The notes: generated from the letters alone by a model not told the origin. Positions 33,636 to 46,530 are shown, numbered from the stretch's first letter. The stretch is DNA of 64,000 nt from Ooceraea biroi (GCF_003672135.1 NC_039514.1:10653787-10717786), one strand, 5' to 3'. Numbers and translations: made by a program.

Positions 33636-36600
33636 ATGATCCTTGAAAAACGCTCGGTGCTGCTTATCCTCACTCTCTACTTCCTCTGCGCGTTCTGCGA
33701 TAACGATGACGCATTCGCGATACAAGAGACGATTAACACCATGTCGGCAGGATCGAGCCGCGATTTTGGATCGACGGAAAATATCGCAAGCAGTGTGAGC
33801 CACGATCCCGGAGAATTTACGGAGAATCCCACGAGCTCGGCAAGCGGCGATCTTGAATCTACGGAGACTCTCGCGAGCACCACGACCTATAAATCCACCA
33901 CCAAATTGCAGACGACCGATTCCTCGTCGGAAACCACTGATGGATCATCGACCGTCACGCAGACCACGAAATTTACCACTTTTGTTCCTGAAAGCACAAC
34001 TTTCGCAGATAACAGCACGATGACTTGCGATCCTGCTACGTGGCCGATAAACGCGAGCGGTAAGAAACGTTTTACGGAAATTATTGGTGAATTAATTGGG
34101 AAATTAATTCGTATGTAACATATAAATCAAATTAAGAGATTAAAGGACTTTTGAAAATAATATACATCAGTTAGGGAGAAAGAGGAAGAGAAAGTACGCG
34201 CCTATTTATTTTTATTCTCCCTATATTTTTTATATTCTTTATATTAATTATTTATATTTTTATATTATTTATATTAATTCTGTCTGTAGCGGAAACAAAG
34301 GACGTGCTTCACTTGACGGTAGATGACAAGAGTATGGAATGGATCGCTCTCTCATGGGAATCGCCGTGCGCGGACGCGACGAACGTTTCGGTGCTATACT
34401 CGGTCGAGAGATACGACGGTGAAAATTACATCCAGATTAACGAGACTGCCACGCGACACAACGCTACCAATCTCGATCCGTGCACGCAGTACACGTTTAT
34501 CGTGAGGGTCATCACAGAATACTGGATATCCGACGGTTTTAATCTGACGGAAACGACCGATTACACTAGTAAGTGTACCATTGAACTCAGTCGCGAGCCA
34601 ACTCGCGAGATTCAAACAAATATTGTGATCGTACTCGTTTCCGACTTCCAGTTTCCGACATCGGGGACGTGCTGGATCTGACGCACAACGTTAGCATGAA
34701 CGTTATCGAACTCGCTTGGAGAGCGCCCGTGGAACACGCGAGATGCATATCCAGTTACTCCATCACGCAGTGCGACGGCAGTTCATCGGCGTGCAGCAAG
34801 ATCAACGTTTCCGCCACGAACTACACCGCGAGCGATCTTGAGCCGTGCACGGAGTATCATTTCACCGTCAAGACGCTGACGCCGACCGTGGAGTCCGCCG
34901 GTGTAAACGATACCGCGAAGACGACTTCGCCGAGTAAGTTTGCCGTTTGAGGATCACGCGATTCAGGATTGAATAGCAGGCGCGCGGCGTCGTCTTCGCG
35001 TAATGCTGTTCCGGATCGAAACAGAATCGTAATCGACATGATGCCTGCGTAACGTTCATCGTTGAATTTCGAAAACTTCGTCTTTGACGACTGCTTAATC
35101 CTCGCAGAGCTGGCAGCGCCGGGGTCGTCGACAGTTACACCTGGCAACTTTTCTCTGAGCGTCGAATGGAAGCCACCCAAGGTTGGCGCAAGCTGCCTGA
35201 AGCACTATCGCGTCACTGTAGACCCCAGCAATTCCACCTTCTACACCACGGAGACGAACATAACGATCCCGCATCTGCACGCGTGCAAGGCGTATCACGT
35301 GCACATAACTGCCGTGAACGAGAACGACGTCGATGGGGACACGTTGCCCGTGAACGGCGAGACGCTTGGTTCCAGTAAGTACAATATATGACTGGCGTTT
35401 TCATTTCTCACGATGTCAGTACGACGGACGTGGTCCAACATAGACGCTAGCTACTTTGTCGATGCAGGCTCTTCCGCTTTTCAGAAACGAATCCACCGGT
35501 ATCGCACTCGTTCTTAGCGAGCGCAAACAACATCTCGATCATTTGGAGCATTAATAAGGAGAACAATCACTGCTTGCTAACGGATGTAGTAACCATGTGC
35601 AATTGCACTGTGAGGAACGGGACAGGCTACGAAAGCGTCGACAACATCTCCAAGACTAATATAACCACGAGAAACGCCACTATCATTAGCGGAACTACCG
35701 TCGTCACGGACCTGAGTCCTTTCACGACTTACGTCTGCTCGGCGTTCACCATTAATAATGGAGAACACAGTGACCCTAGCGAATTAATTCAGGCCACGAC
35801 ATTGCAAGATGGTAAGCGGACAATGTTGCAATAATCCTGCAGTTTGTTCGGCGAGATAAAACGTAACGATAAATTAAACAACACAATCGACTGATCAGTA
35901 AATAAACGCAGCTAACGTTTTTTTAACATTTCAGTGCCGTCAGAACCGATTGTGCTTCCTGTAAAACACAGCGGGGACTCGTGGTTCCTGCTGACCTGGG
36001 AGTCGCCGAGACGTCTGCCTGGTATCTTGGCGGAGTTCGAGATCAGTCTCGAATGGGAACCGCTCTACCCTGTTCCACGTTGGTGCGCCGAGGAGGAACC
36101 GTTAAAGCCCATAAGGGTGAATGGAAACATGTACGATTACAATTATACCACGGCGAGAGCGTTCGCGAATTACACGGTTCGGATGAAGGCGAAAACGGTG
36201 GGATGGGGCAACCCCAGTGAGCCGCAGACATTTCGCACCAAACACGGAAGTAGGTTTACCCTCGGTCTTTTTACACCTCGTCTCAGGAAATGGTAAAATT
36301 ATATCGGCTTCGTCAGTTCCAGAAGCAATCACGAAAATGTCCGCACCGATCATCAGGCCGAGCGCGAACGACTCAAACGTGCTGGACACGATCCTGACGT
36401 GGGGCCCGCCGTGCTCGTTGAACGGTGTACTCGAAGGCTACAACGTATCGTTTTACGGCACCAGAGTCTGTGTGAAATGCAAGGACCATAATTTCTCTAC
36501 CATGCATATATGCACAGGATCCAACAATCACATGTGCTCGATAAATCTGAACGAGCTGAGAGGGGAGTACAATTACACCTTCGAGGTATCCGCTAAAGTT

Positions 36601-39600
36601 CTGTATATCGATACTCCTGGACCGTCGAAGAGTCAAGTCGTGTTGTACCCTGCAGGCAGTACGTATGAATTGGCGGACGATTATAGAAATTCCGCGATCG
36701 TTATTTATTGTTATTTGACTTTTTCTTATAAAATCTGCGAAAAAATAATGAATAATTTTCTCTTTCTTGTCGCAGTACCGCCACGGCCGTCGCAGGCCTA
36801 CGTCCAGACGATCACCATCGATGCGTACAAGGCGCACAGATCCACAACCACGGCCACCGTCCTGCTGCCGCTTTTCTCCAACGCAAACGGCGACATCAAG
36901 TATTACGCCGTGATGGTGGCGATGGCGAGGCACAACGAGCAGTCGAGCGCGAGGTTCGAGCTGGTCACCAACGACACATGGCCGGACACGTCCGCCTGGA
37001 AGGAAGCGATGACGAGCGACTTCGCGATAGCGTACCAAGCGACGTGGAAGAACTGGTATCCCTATCGTAGGTGATACGTCCATGAAGTAGATATAGGACG
37101 TGCTAGTAATTTACGAGGGCGCGTGACGCCCGCACGTGCGCGTGCATCATTAAGTGATCTCTGCGACCCTCATTTAGCGGACCAGATCGCCGATTACGGT
37201 CAAATGAGAGCAATCAAGTACACGGTCGGCGAGGACGTCTCGTGCAAGGATATCTCGTCTAAAACGGACAAGCCGATGTACTGCAACGGCCCGCTCAAGC
37301 CGGACACGTGGTACCACGTGAGAATGCGGGCGTTCACCAACGGTGGCTACGCCGACTCCGACGTCTTCCTGATAAAAACGAGTGAGTATCCGGCGCGATC
37401 CACCGTGCGAGTAATTGCGCGGACACGCAAACATGTTACGTAATAAAATCGAGCGAAAATACTATTTTATATATGTCTCGTTTGCCTTCTCCAATTTGGT
37501 CAGAGTCGGAGCTGGACGTCGCGCTCGTCATCGGGGCCGTTTTCGGCATCCTCGTTGTGGGAATAGTGGTGACGATGATGCTGCTCGTGCGAAAGTGCTC
37601 ACCGTACATGTAAGTCACGTCGCCGCTAATTGTTGATCCAGAAAAAAATAGCGCGGAGAGATAAGCGATCTTACGCGTTGTTGTAACGCGGATTACCCGT
37701 ATCTTCGTATCTTGATCGAACACGGGTATCGCGTTGTCGATTCGCGCCGCGTTATCGAAGGACTCTTGTCGTACGCGTGTAATTCCCCCCAGATCAGATA
37801 AGATTGAAGATCTCTGCCGCGCCGCCGAAAATCTCGAACAACGAATACAATCTCTAGCTATCGGTAGCCGCAGTTTGCGTCGCGATGCGTGCGCGGGTCG
37901 CCGAACTGAAATCACATGCGATGCACGCGCTTTGCGATCTTGGCGCGGGCTGAAATGCGGCGGAGACAGGTACACGCGTTTATGAACGATGATCAATATT
38001 TATACTATGAGTCAGAAGGCGAACTATAGCTAGAGCGTGAGCAAGGTCGCTCGATGCACGCGCGTCTAATCGTGCACGCTAAGGTATACATCAGCGCATT
38101 ATGGGCTCAGTACTCGACGAGGAGGTGTCCGTCGCGGTTCGAGCGTGTCACCGAGCCGCGAAGCAACCAAGTTCGGATTTTCGGATATTTTTACCATGGA
38201 TATTTTTAAGCGCGTGGGACGCAGGTGAATCGAAACGATAAGGAACACGTCCCAGTTGCGCTGCTCGTGACGTTTTACTGTAAACTACGGCCGGAAATTC
38301 GGCTATGACACCGAGCTTTCAGGAAACTGAGTCGCTATATTCGTTTCTAGCCAAGTGCGTAAGCGTTTATTGCGCAAGATTTTATTGTATCGCTACTGTG
38401 TGAATGAGTCGCCCACGCTTCGCGGTCTCGACGAAGGGAAGACACGCGTATATATATATACGAGATGCGGAAAATGCTATTGCGCATTTCTGTGCATGAT
38501 ACGTTTTCGTTGCTGAAATCGAATGTGTTAATGAGAAGACGTTGACTTCAATTATCGCTTTCCTATAATCTTCGTTACTTTATGTATTATTTATTTTCTT
38601 AGATATGTATTCTTTATATTTATCTGTATATTTGCATTTTATCTTTGTCATTCCTCGATTACATATAAAAATATTGTAAAACTTCATTTTATGCGGTTTT
38701 TTTCAGTTTTCTGCACGCCTTGTAGAAATTCACGTCGAGCGCGTTTTCTGTTATTTCAGAGTGTTGCGACGATTTTTGCACTCTGACATGCCCGGTTCGC
38801 CAGTGCCGGCGCCGTTCACCAGAAAAAAATTCATCAGCCACTGTCAACAGCTGATCGACAATCCTGGGAAGCTGAGCAATGAATTCCGGTTGCTTCAAAC
38901 TCTCAGCGTCGACCTACAGATGCCGACTAACACCGCTTGTCTGCAGGCCAACCGAAAGAAAAATCGCTACTCCGATATCTTACCTTGTACGTACTTATCT
39001 TGCGCTTGATCGTCGTACACTTGCACACAGTATTACGAATCATGATTCGTACTTCCAGATGATTTCTCAAGAGTAAAACTAGAAGTGATAGACAATGATC
39101 CCAACACGGATTACATCAACGCATCGTTTATAAGAGCAAGTATTCTCTGCGACGTTTGAATGCGCGTGACGGTCTTTCCTACTGAAAATTGAAATCATTG
39201 AAATCACCGATCGCCGAGTAAAGAGCGTTAATGTATCGTATACTTCAGGGATACACGGGAGAGGACGAGTATATAGCCTGCCAGGGTCCAAAAGAGGAAA
39301 CCACTTATGACTTTTGGAGAATGGTCGACCAGTACAACATTAATATCATAATCATGCTGACGCAATTGGTCGAAAAGGGCAAAGTGAGCTTCTGACACCA
39401 TTAGTTAATCATGACGAATCATCATTATTATTAATATATGCTAAATTCGTCTTTCAGGAAAAGTGTCATCAGTATTATCCGACGATCAGGGAGACCTTCC
39501 GGTACGAGAACATGACGATACGATGCACGAGCGAGTTGGATTACAGGACGCACACTCAAAGAACGCTCGTTTTACAGAAGGTTTATGTTTTATGCAAATG

Positions 39601-39652
39601 TCATATCTGCGAAAGAGACTTACGCGCGTTGAATATACATCCGTGACGACCG

Positions 39653-39720
<68 letters not shown>

Positions 39721-41968
39721 CTTTATTCACGGGTGCCATTTTTTAGTATACAATAAAACAATTAAGAAAATATAAAATATATATATATATATATAAATAA
39801 AATTAAATATACAATATAAAATACATATATAAATCGTAAATAAAAAATATATATATAATAATTGCAGGAGAATAAAAAGAGAAATATCACGCACTTACAC
39901 TTCAAAGACTGGCCTGATCACGACGTCCCGGAGGATTTCGACGCGATGATCAATTTCTGCCAAATCATGCGCCGCAATATCAGCGCCAATAAAGGTTTCA
40001 TCGTCGCTCATTGCAGGTATAAATAAATTACGGTGCACGTGAGCGGATCTATACTTTTCTACGGTTCTGCGGTACGGAATCTGCGGAATCTTGAGTGAAT
40101 CATTGTTATCGCTGTATTTGTTTTCACGCATAGTCGTATCGGTAGCATTAATACAGGATCGAACTCGCGGAGAATGTTTTAGAAACATATTTGCATAAAT
40201 TACGAACAGAGTGTTATCGTTTGAAAATAGTATTACTGTACTGTCTTGCATCTCATTTTGCAGCTGATTGCAATTTTTATTACGATTAATTGGCACTATA
40301 CACTTTGATAATGGGATATATCGACATTTTACAGCGCAGGAATAGGCAGGACGGGCACGTTAATAACGATAGACATTCTTCTGCAACATCTTCGAGATAA
40401 TAGGAAATTGGACGTCTTCGGCGCCGTGTATCGATTACGACATAATAGAATAAATATGGTGCAGAGAGAAGTAAGTATAGGCTGTTCGGCATCGCGAATA
40501 ATGCAGGAGATACTAATTAAATTCTTGTATTTTCAGAGCCAATACGCTTATATATATAATTGTATAAAACAAGTACTAAAGAATCCGTACTTTCTAAAAA
40601 CGTGTAAGTATCCTCGTATTTGTACGTGTTTCAAATTAAATAGAGCGAAAATTGACTCATTATCTTGCGCCCCCGCAGATAAACCACCGCCGGTCGATCC
40701 AGTCTACGAAAAAGCCGGTACTAACAACACCAAAGATACAATGAACTCTGACATGAATCTAGTTAGCAATCTTGAAATATGTAAGTAACATGATTACGTT
40801 TTACTCTGCGGCAAATTACACATTTCTTCCCGCGGTATTATTATTCGTAGTATTATCACGGAAAAAGCACGGTAGAAATAACATTAATCTATTTTGTACT
40901 GCAGAATGAGAGTCTCTCCAACTATATCTAACACGTGATGAGGTAGGAACAAATGCTTGGACTGCATCTTGTCTCCCCTCTGTTGCTCTGCTTTCCTTTT
41001 CCCGCTTCGTTTAATCCGCTCGTTGTTCATCGGATGACGTTCCTTGAGCTAACGGCACACTAATAACGGCATGCACCGCTTCTCTGCACATGCACATTCG
41101 TGAACTAACTCTTAACATTAACTAATTTCAACCTGCTCAAAGTACTTCTTTAAGTTGTTTCTACATCGCACAACTGCGTATCCGATTTATTATCCCTTCT
41201 GGTAGTCATGATTACTGCGTTGCGTTGTTCCAGCGAAAGAGTACAGTGCATCCACGGAGTTCTCGGAATCAATCTGCAATCTCTCTTCCCGGTCTACCAT
41301 TTCTTCACCCGCGAGACATCAGAAAAGCGCGACAATTAGGGGTAAGACTGGCACACGCAATCTCGTGAATCGGAACTGTTGTACATACGTCACGTCGCCA
41401 ATTGAATTGTCGAGAAGCGGGAGAGCGCGTCTTTGTTCCTCGATATCGGCGAGCATCGCCAATTTGCTCGTTTACAATGCGCGAGGGATTTCATTGCATG
41501 TGTAATTTTGCTTTAAGGTCTGAGACACTACAGATCGATGGGTGTCATAAACATAAAGACTCGTCGCATCACCCTAGGTCAGTGATATATCGTAATTGTA
41601 TTAATTGTATTAATAACGTTCCAATAACGTCAGAACGCAACATTACGCTGTTATGTGCTGTCTCTAGGAAAATCCCGCACTTTGGATTGTGTTTTTTATA
41701 AAGCGCTCAGAGGCTCGTCGCACGAGCTGAACAGAGAAAGCGTAAGGCAGGAGAGCCTCCCGTTATTAAGTTGCTCAAGATCAGCTGACGTACTTGACGA
41801 CTGCGTGCAATTCGCGGACGGACAGTAAGCCTCGTTTCCTTCCTTCACTCGTTGAAGTTTACGTTGCATGCGTGTGTGCATCCATGTGCCTTTGCAGCGA
41901 CAGCGATTTATGAAAACCATATTCTGTTTTTTTTTTGCAGACACGTGAAAGAGACGATTGAGTCATAG
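33636..41968 (+). CDS. Receptor-type tyrosine-protein phosphatase, FN3 repeats plus one PTP domain
   Basis: Type I membrane phosphatase acting on phosphotyrosine. The 22 exons are 33636-34059, 34290-34568, 34652-34933, 35108-35374, 35485-35811, 35935-36249, 36317-36658, 36776-37066, 37178-37381, 37504-37609, 38760-38986, 39059-39135, 39249-39383, 39458-39580, 39868-40016, 40335-40470, 40537-40603, 40679-40780, 41234-41341, 41518-41577, 41668-41824 and 41941-41968, totalling 4206 nt (1401 aa). A signal peptide (1-28) is followed by a Ser/Thr-rich stalk to about 140. FN3-like modules at about 142-910 mostly occupy one phase-1 exon each, with many Asn-X-Ser/Thr sites. The membrane span is at about 916-940. 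The PTP domain has KKNRYSDILP, DYINASFI, the WPD loop (D1150), catalytic C1182 in HCSAGIGRTG and the Q loop QRESQY. The intron after 39135 has a GC donor. Single-domain FN3 phosphatases of flies (Ptp10D, Ptp4E, Ptp52F) are the nearest types; I cannot decide which is the orthologue. The tail exons after 41234 rest on frame and splice sites alone. Confidence 0.9.
39654..39720. repeat. (AAT)n microsatellite in phosphatase intron
   Basis: About 22 uninterrupted AAT units in the intron before the exon encoding the WPD loop, followed by TA-rich sequence to about 39860. Confidence 0.95.
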
Positions 41969-42396
41969 AGTTTACGCGCGTTAAAGTGTAATCGGCGAGT
42001 ACACCGATTAGATTATTATATTGTGTAACTGTATATTGTACACGTGCGATAAAACGAATTCCAGGAGCTCTTAGTATTAGGGAATCGACACGTTACTTCA
42101 CGCATCTTTTTTTTATGACAGAGTTATCACGGACATGTGTGAGCATTCCCATGTATACAAGTGTAGAGAGAGAGAGAGAGAGCACATGTCAGCAGAGTGT
42201 ATTATGTGATATTGAGTGTAACACTTATCATGGTTACCTGACACGCGTCTTGAGCAATCTAGTCCATTACAGTTGGAAAATATATGTTGTGGATCACAAA
42301 GGCAGAGAGGTCGCGTAATTGGACAAAGTTACGAGTATTAACCGATATTAAACGAGAAACTGTCAGGTTCTCTAGGATAACGTAATCGGTAAGAAC

Positions 42397-42437
<41 letters not shown>

Positions 42438-43018
42438 GTAAGAGTTCATGCATTTTACATATATCTTATTTGTACTAGTATTTATTTACAAGTCACAAAA
42501 GAAAGCGTACACAATTTGCTTGAAGAATCAATCGTTCGTTCGACTCGTTCGATACAATTCGCTGTTGCCTTAACGCTAGACGAACGTAGTATTAATATTA
42601 ATGCCATTATACTTTCTGAATAAATTAATATCGATATTTAGTGAAATTATCTTTCGGCGAGACAATCGAATCTTGGCCTCTCCTAATAACGCTCCTATAT
42701 ACATCATTCGATAATATAATCATCTTGTTCTTCGGATAAAGTTAATGCATTTTCAATTTTGCTCAAATCTATCATAATGTACTTGTTCTTAAAAAACATC
42801 ATCATACATAGATCGTACAACTGAGATATATGAAATATATCTCTATATTATGTCATCGCAACATTCGATGTTTAATATTTACGTGAATTTCTTGATGATA
42901 ATCGGACAGCTTGACTTCTCTGATAACAAATGAGACAACAAATGTAACTCCATGTACATTTAAAATCTGAAAGTTTTTGTGATATCTATACTAAGCGAAT
43001 GATGGCAAAGTTGCTCGC
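41969..43018. other. Space between phosphatase and P450 3' ends
   Basis: Converging 3' flanks of the phosphatase (+) and the P450 (-). The stretch is AT-rich, with a GA run at about 42167-42182 and a TA microsatellite at 42402-42435. A minus-strand AATAAA sits at 42481-42486, rather far from the P450 stop. No additional gene is seen. Confidence 0.5.
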
Positions 43019-44524
43019 TCAGTATTTCCTCGCTCGTAGCCTCAACCAGAAACCGCCGTCTGCCATCACCATAAACGACTTCTTGTCCAGTATCATGGGT
43101 ATCCTTGTCTTGACGTCGGGCTCGAATATGCAATGCTGCAGCATGTGGAACAACATGACCTTCATCTCCATCAAAGCAAATCTGTTAGCTATGCAGATCC
43201 TCGGGCCGATACCGAACGGCATGTAGGACGAGCTGTTCACCTCGCCGTTCAGGAACCGCTCCGGCACGAAATCGTTCGGCCGCGGGTAGTACTTGCTGTC
43301 GCGGTGAATGGCATAGCTCTGGAACCAAACGACATCACCGGGCTTCAGCGTAACTGGTTCGCTGTCTGGAGTTGCCGGCGGTAATTCGAACTCCTTCACG
43401 CACACCCGGTCCAGGGAAGACACCAGCGGATGCAGCCTCATGGACTCGCTTACTACAGCGTCCATGTAACGCATACCGCAGATAGTCTCGTAGGTAGGTT
43501 TCCCATTGGTCTCTTCAAGAACATTCTCGATCTCTGCTAACAGTTTGTTCTGAACATCAGGATTTATCGCAACCTCATGCGCCAGGTAGCTCATGCTCGT
43601 GGATATGGAGTCGAAACCGGCGAGGAAGAAGACCAGGGCCTGAGCAGCCATCTCTTCGACGTCGAACAAAGGTTCACCGTCAGCGTCCTTGCTCTCCATC
43701 ATCAGGTGAATCACATCCGGTCGAACAACTCCCTTCTCACGTCTGAACCTCACCGAGTCGCTGATGATCTGCTTGAAGAAATTCTCTGTCTTACTCTCGA
43801 AGAACTTGATTCTCAGAAGATTCGCCAGATTCGGGAAGTTCCTACTGATGAGCATCTTGTACGTTAGCGCACCGTTAAAGTTCATGGTCTTCTGGCCGAG
43901 CAAGAAGAACTCGTTGTTAGGTTCATTGAAGGAGTCCACATCGATGCCGAACGCGCAGCTGGCCACTACGTCGTTGGCGAATCTACACTGGATGTCCTTC
44001 ATGTTGTACGTCTTCCCGGTGCTGCCAGCCTCAGCCGCAATGAAATTGGCGAAATTCTCGGCGCATTTGCACACCAGTCCAAACATCAACTTTATCTTGT
44101 TGGACGTGAATGTAGGACTGAGGTGCCGTCGCGTCGCGCGCCACTGATCATTCCGTAGGCCAAATAGATTTCTACCAGCGATCGGCTCGAGATTCTCATT
44201 GACGAAGTTACGGTGGTTGCAGAAGTGGTCGAAGTTCTTGATGGTGATTAAATTGATCAGATCCAGGTCGCGTAGCACGTAAATCGGCGTCGTGAAGTCG
44301 TAGAAGCCGAAGTACTTCGCGTCCGGGAACAGGCGGTACGTGTTGCATATGATCTCGGCCAAGGAAATCCGCCGCAGGATGAAGGGTCCCAGGTTGCCCA
44401 GTAACGGAATCGGCAGCACGTGCGGGATCTTCAGCCGTTTGAAGTACAGCAGAGTGTTGGCGATGAAATAGTACAAGCAGAGGCACGCCATCAGCGTGGC
44501 TAGAAGTGCAGTAACGGGCTCCAT
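43019..44524 (-). CDS. Cytochrome P450, CYP9-like (intronless)
   Basis: Microsomal haem monooxygenase of 501 aa in one exon. It has an N-terminal membrane anchor (about residues 4-27) and a proline hinge IPHVLPIPLLGN. The C-helix reads WRATRRHLSPTF and the I-helix AGFDSIST. The K-helix ExxR is ESMRLHP, PERF is present, and the haem loop FGIGPRICIANRFA supplies the cysteine ligand. The phrases HRNFVNE, NRFALMEMK and the C-terminal pattern are typical of insect CYP9 (CYP3 clan), a family often linked to detoxification of plant toxins and insecticides. Two variations stand out: Ala follows C-I in the haem loop where Gly is usual, and Ser replaces Thr in the oxygen-binding I-helix motif, the latter being common in CYP9. 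A TATA box lies 128 nt upstream of the ATG. The exact substrate cannot be told from sequence. Confidence 0.93.
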   Translation of the reverse strand: MEPVTALLATLMACLCLYYFIANTLLYFKRLKIPHVLPIPLLGNLGPFILRRISLAEIICNTYRLFPDAKYFGFYDFTTPIYVLRDLDLINLITIKNFDHFCNHRNFVNENLEPIAGRNLFGLRNDQWRATRRHLSPTFTSNKIKLMFGLVCKCAENFANFIAAEAGSTGKTYNMKDIQCRFANDVVASCAFGIDVDSFNEPNNEFFLLGQKTMNFNGALTYKMLISRNFPNLANLLRIKFFESKTENFFKQIISDSVRFRREKGVVRPDVIHLMMESKDADGEPLFDVEEMAAQALVFFLAGFDSISTSMSYLAHEVAINPDVQNKLLAEIENVLEETNGKPTYETICGMRYMDAVVSESMRLHPLVSSLDRVCVKEFELPPATPDSEPVTLKPGDVVWFQSYAIHRDSKYYPRPNDFVPERFLNGEVNSSSYMPFGIGPRICIANRFALMEMKVMLFHMLQHCIFEPDVKTRIPMILDKKSFMVMADGGFWLRLRARKY

Positions 44525-44651
44525 TGCAACGTTAAATTCTCAAATCTGTCAGTTGGTTACTCGAGGAGAAGAGACCTCGATGCTTCTCGCTTCAGCGATT
44601 TACTCGGGAACAGTTCCCGCGCGCAATTGTCAAAGAAACGGACTCCGCGAG

Positions 44652-44659
44652 TTTATATA
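44652..44659 (-). promoter_or_regulatory. TATA box of the P450 gene
   Basis: The minus strand reads TATATAAA at 44659-44652, 128 nt before the ATG at 44524. That spacing suits a leader of roughly 100 nt. Position and consensus are the only support. Confidence 0.55.
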
Positions 44660-45435
44660 TCGAGTCCGTTCACGATTTGCGAGATGCTTGAGAGTTGATA
44701 ATTTTAATGGATTACGCAACGAGTGCACCGCGAACAATGAGTGACTTCTCTGCATTCTGCATGGTATTAATTAATAATGTAATGCTATCTAGTTATTGTA
44801 TTTCGAGGTAGAATTATTCTAGCATCCCTCAAAGAGTTATTCGCGACTTATCACGCTAACGTTTCTCGAGTACAATTACAAAGAACAATTGGGGGGAAAA
44901 GAATATCCGATAATGCATTCAGTTCAGTTTCCTCGTTTTCATTACATTTTTTTACAGATTACACCCGTCCAGTAACAAATAACTTTCCAGTATCTTATTT
45001 TTATTTTCCATTATTCACGTAGAAAGGAAAAATACAATACGTGCTTTGAGTCTACTTATTTATCATGTTATTCTCTTTTCCTCCCATAATCTTGCCTCAT
45101 ACACTTTATTTAATAACTTTCAAGGACCATCTCGAGATAAAAACTATAAACATTTTTTTCCTTGAACAGTAAGAAATGTATGCCAAACTCAATCGATGAT
45201 AAAATGTTATCTTTTCAACCTAGATGTATTATCTGCATTTCTAACTACAAACAAGATCTTTCTCCGTGTTAAGATTTGGAATCTTTAGGCACAGTATAAT
45301 TAAAATTTGCAATATTTCAGTTTAGATGCAATATTCTCAAAATTATAAGCTTTCTTATCTTTTGTGTAAGTCTGCGTTTTCACATCAAAAAATTAGCATA
45401 ATCTTGTTTTTATATCAGCCCGCAAAATGTACATG
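44660..45435. other. Space upstream of the P450 and downstream of the CYTH gene
   Basis: AT-rich sequence without a supported ORF. It should contain the P450 distal promoter and the 3' UTR of the CYTH gene, both on the minus strand. Confidence 0.5.
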
Positions 45436-46530
45436 TTAGACGGATGTTTTGGTTTTCTTAAGTAAATCTACGTAAGCTTCGGCAATTAAGTCTTCTTGTT
45501 TAATCAGTAACGCTTCCATAAGGTCAGCGGCAATCTTCTGTCCAGCTTCTATGTCTTGATCTTCTTGCAACACCACCTAAATTAAAATGACAACTTTAGA
45601 ACTTGGCGAACTTCACTGACAGACCTTCGTGGAGACAAAGTAGAAGAATGAAAAGGAATACTTGCTTCCAGTTCCATAAAAGTGCCTAAGCCATCGACTT
45701 CATCGACGTGTACTCGAGTCTGCCCAACCATGTACAATTGCCTGGTTTTGTTAACCGTTCCAAACACACCGATGGAATGAGATAAAATATTGGTAAGAGA
45801 TTCTGCAGTATCAGAGTCGAGTGTTACTTTATCGTAGCTGGACAGCCTTGGTCCGAGCACGTCTGGTCGTTCGTAGGAAATTAATTCTGCGCTACCATCC
45901 TACACATAATGCAAAAAGACACATTTCAATTCAAGTTCAAATTATTGTATATATATATATATATATATATATTTAAAAAAAAAACATTTTTTAAATTGAA
46001 ATACATGATGACGGTGTAACAGCAGGATTTTCTACTACGAAAATATTATATAGAATGCAATTGTGTCGTTACCTCAAATCTTCGTAATTTCAATCTCCCC
46101 CTCGTTGCATTGAAGAAAATATCGCGCTGCTTGATTACACGCCTACCGGTGATATCGCTCAAATCTTCGATCTTTGAACTTGTGCTACCGATATTCCGGA
46201 TTTGCGCTTTTATCTCGATATTCCGCATAGTTTTATTTGGAAATTTGTACGAGGTCAAGAACAATTTATCTAGCGACGTTTCATTCAGATTACTGCACAA
46301 TTCTACAACGTTTGATCCACCCTTGTTACGTTCCGTTTGTAGACTCTAAATAAAGAGAAAATTCGAATTTTTTATTCAATTTTCCTTATAAATTCTACAT
46401 TTTTAATAGAGACTGCAGAATTACGTGTTTAAACTGCTTGAACTTGAGTTGATAACTTTATTTCATCATCTTCTTCCTCGGAAGAGTTATCGCTATTGCT
46501 CTCATTTGAAATCTCCAACCTACTAACCAT
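45436..46530 (-). CDS. CYTH-domain protein (adenylate cyclase IV/triphosphatase superfamily)
   Basis: CYTH enzymes form a tunnel that binds triphosphorylated substrates through Glu and basic residues; animal members include thiamine triphosphatase. Exons on the minus strand are 46530-46435 (tentative), 46345-46073, 45899-45666 and 45576-45436. The core shows the N-terminal signature NIEIKAQI (the ExExK-type motif of CYTH proteins), the ligand pair GRLKLR, ISYERPD, the basic TVNKTRQLYMVGQTRVHVDE and FMELEVVL. The intron after 45666 has a GC donor; the GT nearby would break the frame. The N-terminal exon is acidic (SSEEEDDE) and its donor, GTTTAA, is weak, so translation might instead begin at ATG within the second exon (RNIEIK block). 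The last residues are a Lys/Thr-rich tail. The true substrate is unknown. It could be a CyaB-like or thiamine-triphosphatase-like enzyme. Confidence 0.8.

Noticed and set aside
37734..37985. ORF between the transmembrane and PTP exons of the phosphatase
   Set aside because: Including it would break the phase-2 join from 37609 to 38760 that gives a proper juxtamembrane sequence; it reads as intron.
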